Shown here: positions 34,589 through 42,921 of the stretch, piece after piece
Numbering within the stretch: position 1 is the first letter of the stretch
Layout: each line of letters opens with the position of its first letter
DNA from: AP-15 sp963724435
Lineage (GTDB): Bacteria > Pseudomonadota > Alphaproteobacteria > ATCC43930 > CGMCC-115725
Assembly: GCA_963724435.1 (NCBI GenBank)
Contig: CAVRUN010000021.1
Coordinates: 114,730 to 178,729 of the forward strand
Reading direction: 5' to 3'
Length of the DNA stretch: 64,000 nucleotides
Translations under genes and position numbers: made by a program
Notes under the pieces: model-generated
Told to the model about the DNA's origin: nothing
Database searches by the model: none
Seen by the model: only the letters and a program-made list of their open reading frames with translations

Positions 34589-34916
34589 AAAGCGCGTCGC
34601 GCTCGACATTCGATCGGACGAGCGGCTTCAGACTGCTCCGGTTGGCGACGTCTACGCGGACCGGGAACAAATCCGCGAGGTATTGCGTGATCCCAACATA
34701 TTCGAAAAGGCCGACCGGGGCCTGGGGGTCGAGTTCGATCAAAATATCGATATCGCTCGTGCGCTTGCCTTCGCCGCGCGCGAGCGAGCCGAACAACGCA
34801 GCGTGACGAACCCCGCGTTGGCGCAATTCCACTTGGTGAGCCCGCAACTTGGTGATGACCTCTTCTCGATCAATAGCGGCCCCCGCTCGAAGCCGATGCT
34901 GAACCTCGCTCGTCAT
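34578..34916 (-). CDS. mntA: Minimal nucleotidyltransferase antitoxin (MNT) of a MntA-HepT module
   Basis: 112-residue nucleotidyltransferase. GSLARGEGKRTSDIDI at 43-58 is the GS-X10-DXD motif (Gly43, Ser44, Asp55, Asp57) of MntA proteins, which AMPylate and silence the HepT toxin. Begins 7 bp after the hsdS stop and overlaps hepT, so the pair is embedded within the R-M operon. The order is antitoxin first, as usual for mntA-hepT. Confidence 0.9.
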   Translation of the reverse strand: MTSEVQHRLRAGAAIDREEVITKLRAHQVELRQRGVRHAALFGSLARGEGKRTSDIDILIELDPQAPVGLFEYVGITQYLADLFPVRVDVANRSSLKPLVRSNVERDALYAF

Positions 34917-34923
34917 GGTTCAC

Positions 34924-36441
34924 TCATTCGTCACCCGCGGGCTCGATCCGCGGGTCCACGGATTGCCGGGTCAGGCCCGGCAAAGACGGGTGGGAGAAAT
35001 CCGCTGCCGCTCGCGCCTTCCGCCCACGGGCTCCGTTCCCTGGATGGCTGTTACGCAGGCGGGCGAGCAGTGCGGACGCGGGCTCGTCAGCTGGGTCCTG
35101 GGATACTAGACGGCCCTCGAATGCGGCTTTTAAGATCGACTGGCGAAGGGCGTCGCGATCCTTATCGAGTTTCACAGTTTCGACGCAATCACAGGCCGCT
35201 TCCAAGGCACCACGGAAGCAGTCGACGATTTGGAACTGTTCTCCCGTCGATGGTAGGGGAACCGCAACATTGTGAAGGACTTCGAGATTAATGTTTTTCT
35301 GCGCAGTGGCCGGAGCAAATGCCTCAAGTCGTGACTGAATAGTTTGCATCCACATGTGGATAAAATACGCGTCTACGCCACGATCAGGGAAAAGGCCGAC
35401 TACGCTGTCCGGAAAGCAGGCTTCAAAGGCGAGGATTGCCGTCTTAGCAATGTTTGCGGCGATGGTGATACAAAGCGTACCGGCGGGCCAGACACGGCTC
35501 TGCGCCACTCCGAGTTCGCTGTATGTCTGATGGAAAGCCTTAATGTAGTCGCCAGCACCAGCGACAACTCCGGTCTGTACGAACGGGATGTCGCCGCCAT
35601 AGAGGCGAGGATCATCGCGAGGTCGGTGCTTTGATTTACCTCGGCCAAAGATGCCGAGTTCACTTAGGCGAGCCCATCCCCAGCCCTCAGGCAGTGCGGG
35701 CAGATCGGAAGTGTCGAGCGGTAGATCCGCAGTGCCCCGATGCTTGCGAAGACGCCTAGCACCTGTCTCTTCACGCTCGGCGCGGATGCGGGCGAGGAGG
35801 TCGGCGCCGGTCTCGGCGGGGCGGTTCGCCTCGCGCCAGTTGCGCGTCAGCTCGCCGGTGACCGCGGCTTTGAGCAGCGCGCGGCGCCAGGTGTCCAGGC
35901 GTTGGCGGGCGCGCTGCAGCGCCGCCTCGCCCTCGGCGATCTCTGCGAACAGTTCGTCGATCCGCGCCACGATCCGCCGTTGCTCGGGCAGAGGCGCTAC
36001 GGATATAGGAGATTTTCGAAGGTAGTCCACGGGCACGCGGAGCTGCCCAGCAGACCCGCTCATATTGCGCTCGGCCTCATGACGAAATGCGTGGCGCACA
36101 AGCCAATACCACAGATATCGAGGATCGACGGCCCCCGGTCTCAGAACGTGAAACTCGGTCGAGCCGGCAGCATACCCACCTGGTATGCCGATGACTGGCG
36201 CGGTTTTGCCGTTCTCCATGCAGGGCGTGATCTTGGCGAAGATCACGTCACCTTCGCAGAACCGCACATATCCCTTCCGAACCTCGGCCACCGACCGTCG
36301 CCGCGAGGCATCGATGATGCCGGTTTCCTCAGCCACGGCAGTCATTGGGATAAAGGGGATCTCCGCGTCGCTGGCCAAACCGTCAAAGGCGGTCGTCGGA
36401 TTGATAGACGCCACCTCGCCCAAGAGGTGCTCAAGCACCAT
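34924..36441 (-). CDS. hsdS: Type I restriction-modification specificity subunit
   Basis: DNA-recognition subunit with two target-recognition domains and conserved spacers: first TRD to about residue 145, then the helical spacer PLPEQRRIVARIDELFAEIAEGEAALQRARQRLDTWRRALLKAAVTGELT, the second TRD opening with LPALPEGWGWARLSELGIFG, then a C-terminal spacer ending FEGRLVSQDP. The open frame starts at ATG 36441, but a better start is ATG 36521, which overlaps the hsdR stop as ATGA. That frame reads a natural N-terminus ending GLPLGWCLST, then needs one base added near 36436 to join LGEVASINPTT. The last 20 or so residues (SLPGLTRQSVDPRIEPAGDE) come from a palindromic repeat rather than HsdS proper. 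Confidence 0.9.
   Translation of the reverse strand: MVLEHLLGEVASINPTTAFDGLASDAEIPFIPMTAVAEETGIIDASRRRSVAEVRKGYVRFCEGDVIFAKITPCMENGKTAPVIGIPGGYAAGSTEFHVLRPGAVDPRYLWYWLVRHAFRHEAERNMSGSAGQLRVPVDYLRKSPISVAPLPEQRRIVARIDELFAEIAEGEAALQRARQRLDTWRRALLKAAVTGELTRNWREANRPAETGADLLARIRAEREETGARRLRKHRGTADLPLDTSDLPALPEGWGWARLSELGIFGRGKSKHRPRDDPRLYGGDIPFVQTGVVAGAGDYIKAFHQTYSELGVAQSRVWPAGTLCITIAANIAKTAILAFEACFPDSVVGLFPDRGVDAYFIHMWMQTIQSRLEAFAPATAQKNINLEVLHNVAVPLPSTGEQFQIVDCFRGALEAACDCVETVKLDKDRDALRQSILKAAFEGRLVSQDPADEPASALLARLRNSHPGNGARGRKARAAADFSHPSLPGLTRQSVDPRIEPAGDE
34931..34990. repeat. Palindromic repeat forming the 3' end of hsdS
   Basis: Two hairpins lie inside the coding end: CCCGCGG/CCGCGGG at 34934-34954 and TTGCCGGG/CCCGGCAA at 34963-34983. 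Translated on the minus strand they give SLPGLTRQSVDPRIEPAGDE. The same kind of element occurs at 8.8 kb. Its insertion appears to have replaced the original stop of hsdS. Confidence 0.7.
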
Positions 36442-36517
36442 CCTAGAGGCAGACCCCCGGGCTTCAGGCTCGCGCCTGCCGCTTCGTCCGGCACAATGAC
36501 GGCGAGCGCATCTGGGC

Positions 36518-39211
36518 TCATGCAGTCAGAACCTGCGGCAATTCATCGAGGATCGGGCGGAGGCGGTCGCCGAATAATGCATGGGCGCGGAGGAGGCCGC
36601 CTTGAGCGGCGAAATCGGGGGCGTCCATCAGGTCCTCGGGGGCGATGTCGACATTGACCGCGATGAAGTCGCGGATCGCGAAGAGCCACACGCGCTGGGC
36701 TTCGGTGTAGGTGCGGCCGGCGCGCTCCTCGCGGCCGAGCCACAAGTTGAAACGCCCGGCAATCATTGCGGGCAGCGGCTCCAATGTCGTCGTGTCAGCG
36801 AGGGCGTAGCGCACCAGCATCACGATGTCGGAGAGCGCGCGGGCCGGGTTGCCTGTGACGTGGTCGTCGTCGAGGCGCTTGTAGGCGCGCCAGATATCGA
36901 CCGGCTCCAACAGCCAGGGCGGACGGCGCATCGCGTCGCGCAATTCCTCGATCGCGACGCGATCGAGACGCCGCGTCGCATGGGGCCGTGCGTAGATGAC
37001 CTGGAGCGCAACCAGGGTGTCGCGGTGCTCGGCAAGGAATTGGCGGAAACGCTCGACGGTGTCCTGGGCGCGGGCAGCATCGTAACCCGAGGAAATCACC
37101 GCGTCGGTCGAGACCGTATCAATGCGGATCTCGGTCTGGCGCTTGATGTCCTTCAATAGCCGTCGGAAGTCGGGGTCGTCGAAGGGCTGACACGCCTCTT
37201 CTTTCAACGCCTCGGCGGCGGCTTCGGGCGTGACCTGGCGCGCGGCGGCTTCGCGCTCAATCGTGTCGGGGTCAACCGCATCGAGCAGCTTGTGCGCCAA
37301 CGCTTTCGCATCGAGGCCGTCGGCAGCGTTCGCGATGTGCGCACGTGCTTTGTGGTCGATCTTGCGGTCGAGCGCGGCAAGCCGTGCCGCCAGTGTTGAG
37401 ATCGCGTCGTCGTCGCGGCGGCCGGCGGCGATTTCGTCGATTAGCCGGTCGAAGCCAATCTTCCGCTCGCGGTCCAACGGCTGCGCGACGTGCTTGAGGC
37501 TCTCGGTGACGCCGACCGCGTCGACCAGCACGAAGCGGGTTTTTTCCTCGGCGTCTGGCGTTACCTGGCGCAATTGCGTCGGGGTGATCGTGCGCGCGCC
37601 GCGTCCTTTCATCTGTTCGAAATAGAGCGCCGACTTCACGTCGCGCAAAAAGATCAGCACCTCCAGCGGTTTCACATCGGTTCCGGTGGCGATCATGTCC
37701 ACGGTCACGGCGATGCGCGGGTTGTAGTCGGTGCGGAATTGGCGAATCAGCTGCTCCGGGTCGTCAGGTTTGGTCTGGTAGGTGATCTTCTTTGCGAAAT
37801 CGTTGCCCTTGCTGAAGACCTCTCGGACGATGCTGACGACCTCCTCGGCATGGTGGTCGTCCTTGCAGAAGATCAAGGTCTTCGGCACTTCGCTGCGGCC
37901 AGGAAACAATTCGGTGAACAGGCTGTCGCGATAGGCTTCGAGCACGGTGCGCATCTGGTTCGGCACGACGACCGAGCGGTCGAGCTCCTGCGCCGTGTAG
38001 GCAAGATCCTGGTCGAGCTCTTCGTAGCGCTCGGCCCGGGTGCGCTTGTCGCGGACCGGAATCTGATAGCCCTTCGGGATCGCTCCGCCATGCTCGCCGA
38101 TATCGGTGCGGATACGATAGATCTCGAAGGGGACGTTGACCCCGTCCGCCACAGAGCGCTCGTAGGGATACTGCGCGACGAGGTTGCTCCCGAAAAATCC
38201 CATTGTGTGCAATGAGGGCGTCGCCGTCAGACCAACGATGAACGCATCGAAATATTCGAGCACTTGCCGCCAAGTGCCATAAATCGACCGGTGGCATTCA
38301 TCGGTGATGATCAGATCGAAGCTCTCGATCGGGATCGCCGAGTTGTAGTGCACGAGGCGCTGCTGCTCGCTCGCGCTGGTCTCGAAGGCGGATTTCTCCT
38401 CGTCTTCCTCGGATAATTCGCGGCCGGTCAACATCGAGTAGACGCGCTGGATCGTGGCGATGACGACCGAGGCGTCCTTGTCGAGACCAGCGGGCCCGAG
38501 CCGCTGGACGTTGTATAGCTCGGTAAACGATCGGCCGGTGCCGGGCGGACGAAAGTCCTCGAACTCGTGCCGTGTCTGGCGGACGAGATTGGCGCGGTCG
38601 GCGAGAAATAAAACGCGCCGGAACTTCGCATGGTCGAGCAGCCGATGGCTGAACACGCAAGCGGTGTACGTCTTGCCGGCACCGGTCGCCATCTGGATCA
38701 GCGCGCGCGAGCGATCGGCGGCGAGCGAGGTTTCGAGACTCGTCACGGCATCGATCTGGCATTCGCGCAGGCGCTCGGTCAGCAGCGGCGGCATCGTCTG
38801 CAGCCGCTGGCGCATCGTCGTCGGGTCGGCGAGCCAACGCCGCAATGTCTCGGGGCGGTGAAAGTAGAACACGCGGCGCGATCGCGGTGCGGGGTCGGCA
38901 TGGTCGCGAAACAGGATCTCGGTGCCGGAGGCGACGTATTCGAAGCGGACCTGCCCCTCGCGCCGGACGAGATGCTCGGGGACCCCGCCCATATAGCGCG
39001 CCGCCTGGTCCGAGAAGCCCGAAAGGGTCGTGCCTTCGGGCTTTGCCTCGACGCCGCCGCACAAAGTCCCGCCGACGAACAGGGCATAGTCAACCGGGCC
39101 CGAAATCGTCGGGAACTCGCGCACAGCGACGCCGAGCCCGGCGCTACGGTTCATCCGCTCGCGCGACTGTACCAGCCAACCAGCCTCAACCAGCTGACCG
39201 TCGATCGTCAT
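36518..39211 (-). CDS. hsdR: Type I restriction endonuclease motor subunit
   Basis: ATP-dependent translocase/endonuclease of 897 residues. N-terminal nuclease domain has the PD-(D/E)xK pattern: Asp41 in PVDYALFVGG and E55-A-K57 in GGVEAKPEG. Helicase motifs follow: Walker A MATGAGKT at 174-181, DECH at 304-307 (DECH rather than DEAH), TATPS in motif III, and QMKGRGARTI as motif VI. The C-terminal part carries the helical domain that contacts HsdM/HsdS. It is the first gene of the five-gene operon; its promoter should lie in 39212-39360. The DECH-type, 900-residue form resembles the EcoEI-like HsdR group. Confidence 0.96.
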   Translation of the reverse strand: MTIDGQLVEAGWLVQSRERMNRSAGLGVAVREFPTISGPVDYALFVGGTLCGGVEAKPEGTTLSGFSDQAARYMGGVPEHLVRREGQVRFEYVASGTEILFRDHADPAPRSRRVFYFHRPETLRRWLADPTTMRQRLQTMPPLLTERLRECQIDAVTSLETSLAADRSRALIQMATGAGKTYTACVFSHRLLDHAKFRRVLFLADRANLVRQTRHEFEDFRPPGTGRSFTELYNVQRLGPAGLDKDASVVIATIQRVYSMLTGRELSEEDEEKSAFETSASEQQRLVHYNSAIPIESFDLIITDECHRSIYGTWRQVLEYFDAFIVGLTATPSLHTMGFFGSNLVAQYPYERSVADGVNVPFEIYRIRTDIGEHGGAIPKGYQIPVRDKRTRAERYEELDQDLAYTAQELDRSVVVPNQMRTVLEAYRDSLFTELFPGRSEVPKTLIFCKDDHHAEEVVSIVREVFSKGNDFAKKITYQTKPDDPEQLIRQFRTDYNPRIAVTVDMIATGTDVKPLEVLIFLRDVKSALYFEQMKGRGARTITPTQLRQVTPDAEEKTRFVLVDAVGVTESLKHVAQPLDRERKIGFDRLIDEIAAGRRDDDAISTLAARLAALDRKIDHKARAHIANAADGLDAKALAHKLLDAVDPDTIEREAAARQVTPEAAAEALKEEACQPFDDPDFRRLLKDIKRQTEIRIDTVSTDAVISSGYDAARAQDTVERFRQFLAEHRDTLVALQVIYARPHATRRLDRVAIEELRDAMRRPPWLLEPVDIWRAYKRLDDDHVTGNPARALSDIVMLVRYALADTTTLEPLPAMIAGRFNLWLGREERAGRTYTEAQRVWLFAIRDFIAVNVDIAPEDLMDAPDFAAQGGLLRAHALFGDRLRPILDELPQVLTA

Positions 39212-39618
39212 CCGTGCCCGGTCTTCGGGATGGAAAATGTGCTACCTCGCCTATGCCGCGGGTATGTCAACCGTCGCTACTTCGCGAGCTACGTTGGCAC
39301 AATTTTGGCGATTTCGGTAGCAGCAAGCAGTTAAAGCTGGCCCAAGAAGCTAATCACCTATGGCAAACGCCGAGCTCGACGCCAAGGTGCACGAACTGGT
39401 TACCTACGGCGCCCCGTTCGTCGACGCTGCCGGCCTGATCGCGGCGGTGCGGGGCATCGAGAATGAAAGCGATCCGGCCCGATTAATGCGGTTGACCGTG
39501 CCTGCCTGATGGCAGCCAAATCAGCGTAGAAGCCGCGCTGTTAGAAGCGGGACGACGTCTTAATCCCCGCTATGCGTTAATCCAGCGGCTCGATCACTGC
39601 CCGACGATGACCGGTTGC
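39212..39618. other. Spacer between hsdR and the HpaB-type gene
   Basis: About 400 bp. The part next to hsdR (39212-39350) is less GC-rich and probably contains the operon promoter. One short ORF is listed separately (39360-39509). The remainder shows no recognisable gene, repeat or RNA. Confidence 0.6.
39360..39509 (+). CDS. Possible small protein, 49 residues
   Basis: ATG 39360 to TGA 39507-39509 encodes a 49-residue, acidic-to-neutral protein beginning MANAELDAKVHELVTYGAPF and ending RLMRLTVPA. Codon use looks like that of the surrounding genes (GC at third positions) and helix-forming residues are frequent, but there is no strong ribosome site and no family recognised. It may be the truncated remnant of a longer gene. 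Low confidence. Confidence 0.25.
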   Translation: MANAELDAKVHELVTYGAPFVDAAGLIAAVRGIENESDPARLMRLTVPA

Positions 39619-41100
39619 TCACGCGGTCATGCCCGCGTTTGCGCTAGCCTCAAGCTCGTCCAGCATACCGTGGATCCGTGCGACATGTGGGTCCTTGTCG
39701 TAAAGCGCGTAGAGCGCGCCAGCGAGGCGGACCGGGTCGCCCGAGTAATAGCGCTCGTATAATTGTTGCCGGCCGGAGAAGGACGACACCGCGGCGTCGA
39801 ACGCGAGGCGAAACAGCTTGACCCGAGTCGGCGCATCGGCGTTGGCCGCCTGCGCATATTTCTCGACATCGGACGCGGCAGGGCCACGCAACTCGGCATA
39901 GGACGGCACCGCGACCAGCCCCCCGGCGCCCAGCAGCTGGATGATTTCGCAGGCGCGGACAAACATCTTCGGAAACATCATTCGCACTGTCCACAGTGGC
40001 ATCTCGGCCGGGGTCATCAGCCCGGAGGCTGGGCTGATCGCGGCGTCGGCCTCGCTGGCACGGATGCAGGAGCGAACGAACTCAGCATGCTGAATGAGCT
40101 CGGCCAGCATACCCTGGACGTGCAGATGCGCATCGATATTGGTCGAGCGTGCGATCGCGAAGCCCAGCGCCATCATGAACTCGGCCTTTGCCAGGTTCTT
40201 GCTCGAGGTCTGGTGCATCACCTGCGACATCGCCTGGGTACGCTGAAAGAGGCCGTTGCACATCTCCGGGTCGCGGTGGATGAAGACGCGCTCCCAGGGC
40301 ACCGGCACGTTGTCGAAGATAGCGAGCCCGTCGCCCTCGTCGAGGCGCGACGACAGCGGGAAGTCCATCGGCGAGGCAGCATTCTGATGCACGACCGAGG
40401 GTCGGCAAATAAAGCGCAGCCCTGGGCTGGCGACCGGAATCGAGAACCCGAACGCGTATGGCGCCGCCTCGGCGTTGGTGGCGAGAAAGGTCGACGGCAT
40501 CACCAGGATCTCGTCGGCATAGGCGCACAGGGTCGAGACCATGCGGGCGCCCGAGACCACGATCCCGGAATCGGTTTCTTTGATGATCTTGGCAGCGAGG
40601 TCTTTCTCTTGGCGCTCAACCGGGCGCGAGCGGTCGACTTGTGGGTTGAGCAGCGTGTGCGTCATGCACAAATCTCGCTCGCGGGCGAAGACGTGATAGG
40701 CGCGTATATTGTCGGCAAATCGAGGGTCACGGCGGCCGAACTCCGGAGCCGCAGCAGCCAGCCCGGTTAGCATGATATTGAGGAAATCGGGGCTGCGGCC
40801 AAACATGCCGCAGGTTGCATCCATCCAGGTTTTAACCATGCCGCGACGGCGGATCAGATCTTCGACCGAACGCGGCTCGATATAGGAAAGCCCGACGCGC
40901 TCGCCGCTCGATGGCGACCGGAAGGTCATTCGCTCGGCAAAGTCGGGGGCATGCTGCATGTCATACAGCTCGGCGACGCTGCGCGCCGCCGCGGCGAGCC
41001 GCTGGTCCTGCGTGACATCGGCGACGCACTCGCCATCGATAAAGATCTGCCGATCGTCCCTGAGCGCTTCAAGAAACTCCTTGCCGGCGCGCACGGCCAT
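39619..41100 (-). CDS. 4-hydroxyphenylacetate 3-hydroxylase (HpaB)-family FADH2 monooxygenase
   Basis: Oxygenase component of a two-component flavin monooxygenase, 493 residues from ATG 41100 (GCGGAAGG about 12 bp upstream); the ORF start at 41229 lacks support. Family landmarks: FLEALRDDRQIFIDGE at the N-terminus, MFGRSPDFLNIMLTGLA, the flavin-contact region TLLNPQVDRSRPVE, VVSGARMVSTLCAYADE, and GLAIFDNVPVPWERVFIHRD. No reductase partner is adjacent. Members hydroxylate phenols or act on acyl-CoAs; the substrate is open. Confidence 0.92.
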   Translation of the reverse strand: MAVRAGKEFLEALRDDRQIFIDGECVADVTQDQRLAAAARSVAELYDMQHAPDFAERMTFRSPSSGERVGLSYIEPRSVEDLIRRRGMVKTWMDATCGMFGRSPDFLNIMLTGLAAAAPEFGRRDPRFADNIRAYHVFARERDLCMTHTLLNPQVDRSRPVERQEKDLAAKIIKETDSGIVVSGARMVSTLCAYADEILVMPSTFLATNAEAAPYAFGFSIPVASPGLRFICRPSVVHQNAASPMDFPLSSRLDEGDGLAIFDNVPVPWERVFIHRDPEMCNGLFQRTQAMSQVMHQTSSKNLAKAEFMMALGFAIARSTNIDAHLHVQGMLAELIQHAEFVRSCIRASEADAAISPASGLMTPAEMPLWTVRMMFPKMFVRACEIIQLLGAGGLVAVPSYAELRGPAASDVEKYAQAANADAPTRVKLFRLAFDAAVSSFSGRQQLYERYYSGDPVRLAGALYALYDKDPHVARIHGMLDELEASANAGMTA

Positions 41101-41300
41101 TCTGAAAAATCCTTCCGCTATACCGGTATGGTCAGGCTTGCCCCGGCAATCTAGCTTTTCTTCGAGCGCGATAACGGTTCCGAGACGCGGTGCTCGGCAC
41201 AGAGCACTTTTTACAGGCCAAGATACCAATCCCGCCGATCTGTCAGGCGCTGCGTCGTCTCGTCGGCCAGGCGCCGGAGCTTAGGGTTCTTGGAGGCGCA

Positions 41301-42491
41301 TTAACCTGAACCCCCCGAGGTGCGGCGCCACAATTCGCGGCTCGCCAGTCGCGCTCCTTCGCCGAGCGCCGCGAGCTTCGCCCATACCACCGTGGGATGC
41401 ACCTCGCAGGTTGTCGAAAAGCTGGCAAACCCGCAATCCGCTCCGGCAATCACATTTTCGCGCCCGACGGCCTCAGCGAACCGGCCGATGCGCTGGGCGA
41501 CCGCCTCCGGATGCTCGACAAAATTTGACCCGTGCGTGACGACACCCGGGATCAGCACTTTACCCTGCGGCAATTTCGCGGTTTCCCACACTTTCCACTC
41601 GTGCTCGTGACGCGGGTTGCCGGCCTCGAACGAAAAGGCGCCGGCATTGATGCGCAGCATGATATCGATGATATGCTTGAGTTCGAGGTCGTGCACCCGC
41701 GGTCCCATATTGATGCCATAGCAGGTGTGATAGCGCACCCGCTCGGCCGGGATGCCGGCAAGCGCGTGGTTCAACAGCTCGACCGTGGCGCTCGCTATAT
41801 TGCGGCATTGGGCAATATCGAGTTCTGGGTGCGTCGTGTAATGGCTCGCCAGCTGCGGGTCATCGATCTGCAATACGAGACCGGCATCGACGATCGCCTT
41901 GTATTCGTCACGCAGTGCATCGGCAATCGCAATCCGGAACTCCTCTTCGGTCTTGTAATATTCATTCTTGTTCCAGCCGGCGAGCTGGGCCGGCGAAACC
42001 GCCGGCATGAACGCTTCTTCATGGCGAACTTGCGCCAGCGCCGCCTTTAAATTGTCGATGTCGCGCTTCAGCGCTTCCTGCCCTTTGTAGGCGATCGGAC
42101 CGGTGCATACCCATTGGGTGCGCGGGGCGCCACCCGCGGCGCCCGGCATCTGCGCTGCCCAGGCGTAATATTCGGGGAACGCCAGATGTTCGCGCGAGCG
42201 CGCCCAGGTGCCCTCGCTTCGCGGATTGGAGCGCGCTTCGAGACCGGTCAGGCGCTCGTTGACATAGGGGATGAAGCCGAACCGCCCCATCTCGCCGTCG
42301 GCGACGATATCAATTCCAGCCTCGGCTTGTTTGCGCACGACCTCGGCGACCGCACTCTTGACACGGGCGGCAAAAGCTTCGCCGTCGATCGGCCGGCCCT
42401 GCTCTTTTGCCTGGATCATTTCCAACAAATCGGGCGGCCGCGGCAGACTGCCGACATGGGTCGTCAGGATTCGGTCGGTGCTGTGCTTCAT
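41301..42491 (-). CDS. Cobalamin-independent methionine synthase (MetE C-terminal)-like protein
   Basis: 396-residue UROD/MetE-like TIM barrel corresponding to the C-terminal catalytic domain of MetE. THVGSLPRPPDLLE at the N-terminus, DGEMGRFGF, QIDDPQLA, the zinc ligands His-x-Cys in YHTCYGINMG, and Cys in ADCGFASFSTTCEVHP. Stand-alone proteins of this size act as methyltransferases or alkyl transferases, such as epoxyalkane:CoM transferase relatives, rather than full methionine synthases. Leftward, 200 bp upstream of the HpaB-like gene; possibly one catabolic unit with it. Confidence 0.92.
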   Translation of the reverse strand: MKHSTDRILTTHVGSLPRPPDLLEMIQAKEQGRPIDGEAFAARVKSAVAEVVRKQAEAGIDIVADGEMGRFGFIPYVNERLTGLEARSNPRSEGTWARSREHLAFPEYYAWAAQMPGAAGGAPRTQWVCTGPIAYKGQEALKRDIDNLKAALAQVRHEEAFMPAVSPAQLAGWNKNEYYKTEEEFRIAIADALRDEYKAIVDAGLVLQIDDPQLASHYTTHPELDIAQCRNIASATVELLNHALAGIPAERVRYHTCYGINMGPRVHDLELKHIIDIMLRINAGAFSFEAGNPRHEHEWKVWETAKLPQGKVLIPGVVTHGSNFVEHPEAVAQRIGRFAEAVGRENVIAGADCGFASFSTTCEVHPTVVWAKLAALGEGARLASRELWRRTSGGSG

Positions 42492-42921
42492 GCGTCCTCC
42501 CCATAACTGACGTCGAACAGCTTAGCCGCTATGCGCTCCCGGGTCAGCATAGCGCAAAACCGCTCGGCCTCCTGCCAGCGATAAAACACCCGCAGCACCA
42601 GTAAGGGTCGGGCACCGCGGGTTCTTGTAACCGGATTCGCGGGGCTTCAGCTCGCGAACATAACGCCGCCCGGGCCCGTCTATTGAACGCTGTCGGCTTC
42701 CCCTCCCACTCCACAGCAGCTTGCTGTGGCAGCGATCGCGCGATGGTGACAATCCCTTCTAAATATGGCGCTGGTCGCCTGGTTTACCGAAGATGGGCAA
42801 AAGAGTTGACAATGACATCGTGAACCATAAATCATCCTTTCCAAGGAAAGAGTGTGTCTTGCTTGCTTTCACGTTGTGATTGCTCGAATTGTCAAAGGAC
42901 CCACTCTCGAGTTAACGAATC
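42492..42921. other. Spacer with a GC-rich repeat-like part and an AT-richer promoter part
   Basis: The first 270 bp include a stretch (about 42600-42660, CCGCGGGTTCTTGTAACCGG followed by ATTCGCGGGGCTT) whose reverse translation, RELKPRESGYKNPR, looks like a dispersed repeat rather than a gene. From about 42770 the base composition drops in GC towards the start of the gene at 42922. No RNA gene recognised. Confidence 0.5.
42806..42833 (+). promoter_or_regulatory. Candidate sigma-70 promoter
   Basis: TTGACA at 42806-42811, a 16-bp spacer, then TAAATC at 42828-42833. It points at the broken gene starting at 42922, leaving a leader of roughly 80 bases. A consensus -35 box is rare in this GC-rich window. 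Confidence 0.45.

Noticed and set aside
42522..42752. Minus-strand ORF of 76 residues in the spacer
   Set aside because: Reads through a repeat-like GC stretch; no start signal or family.
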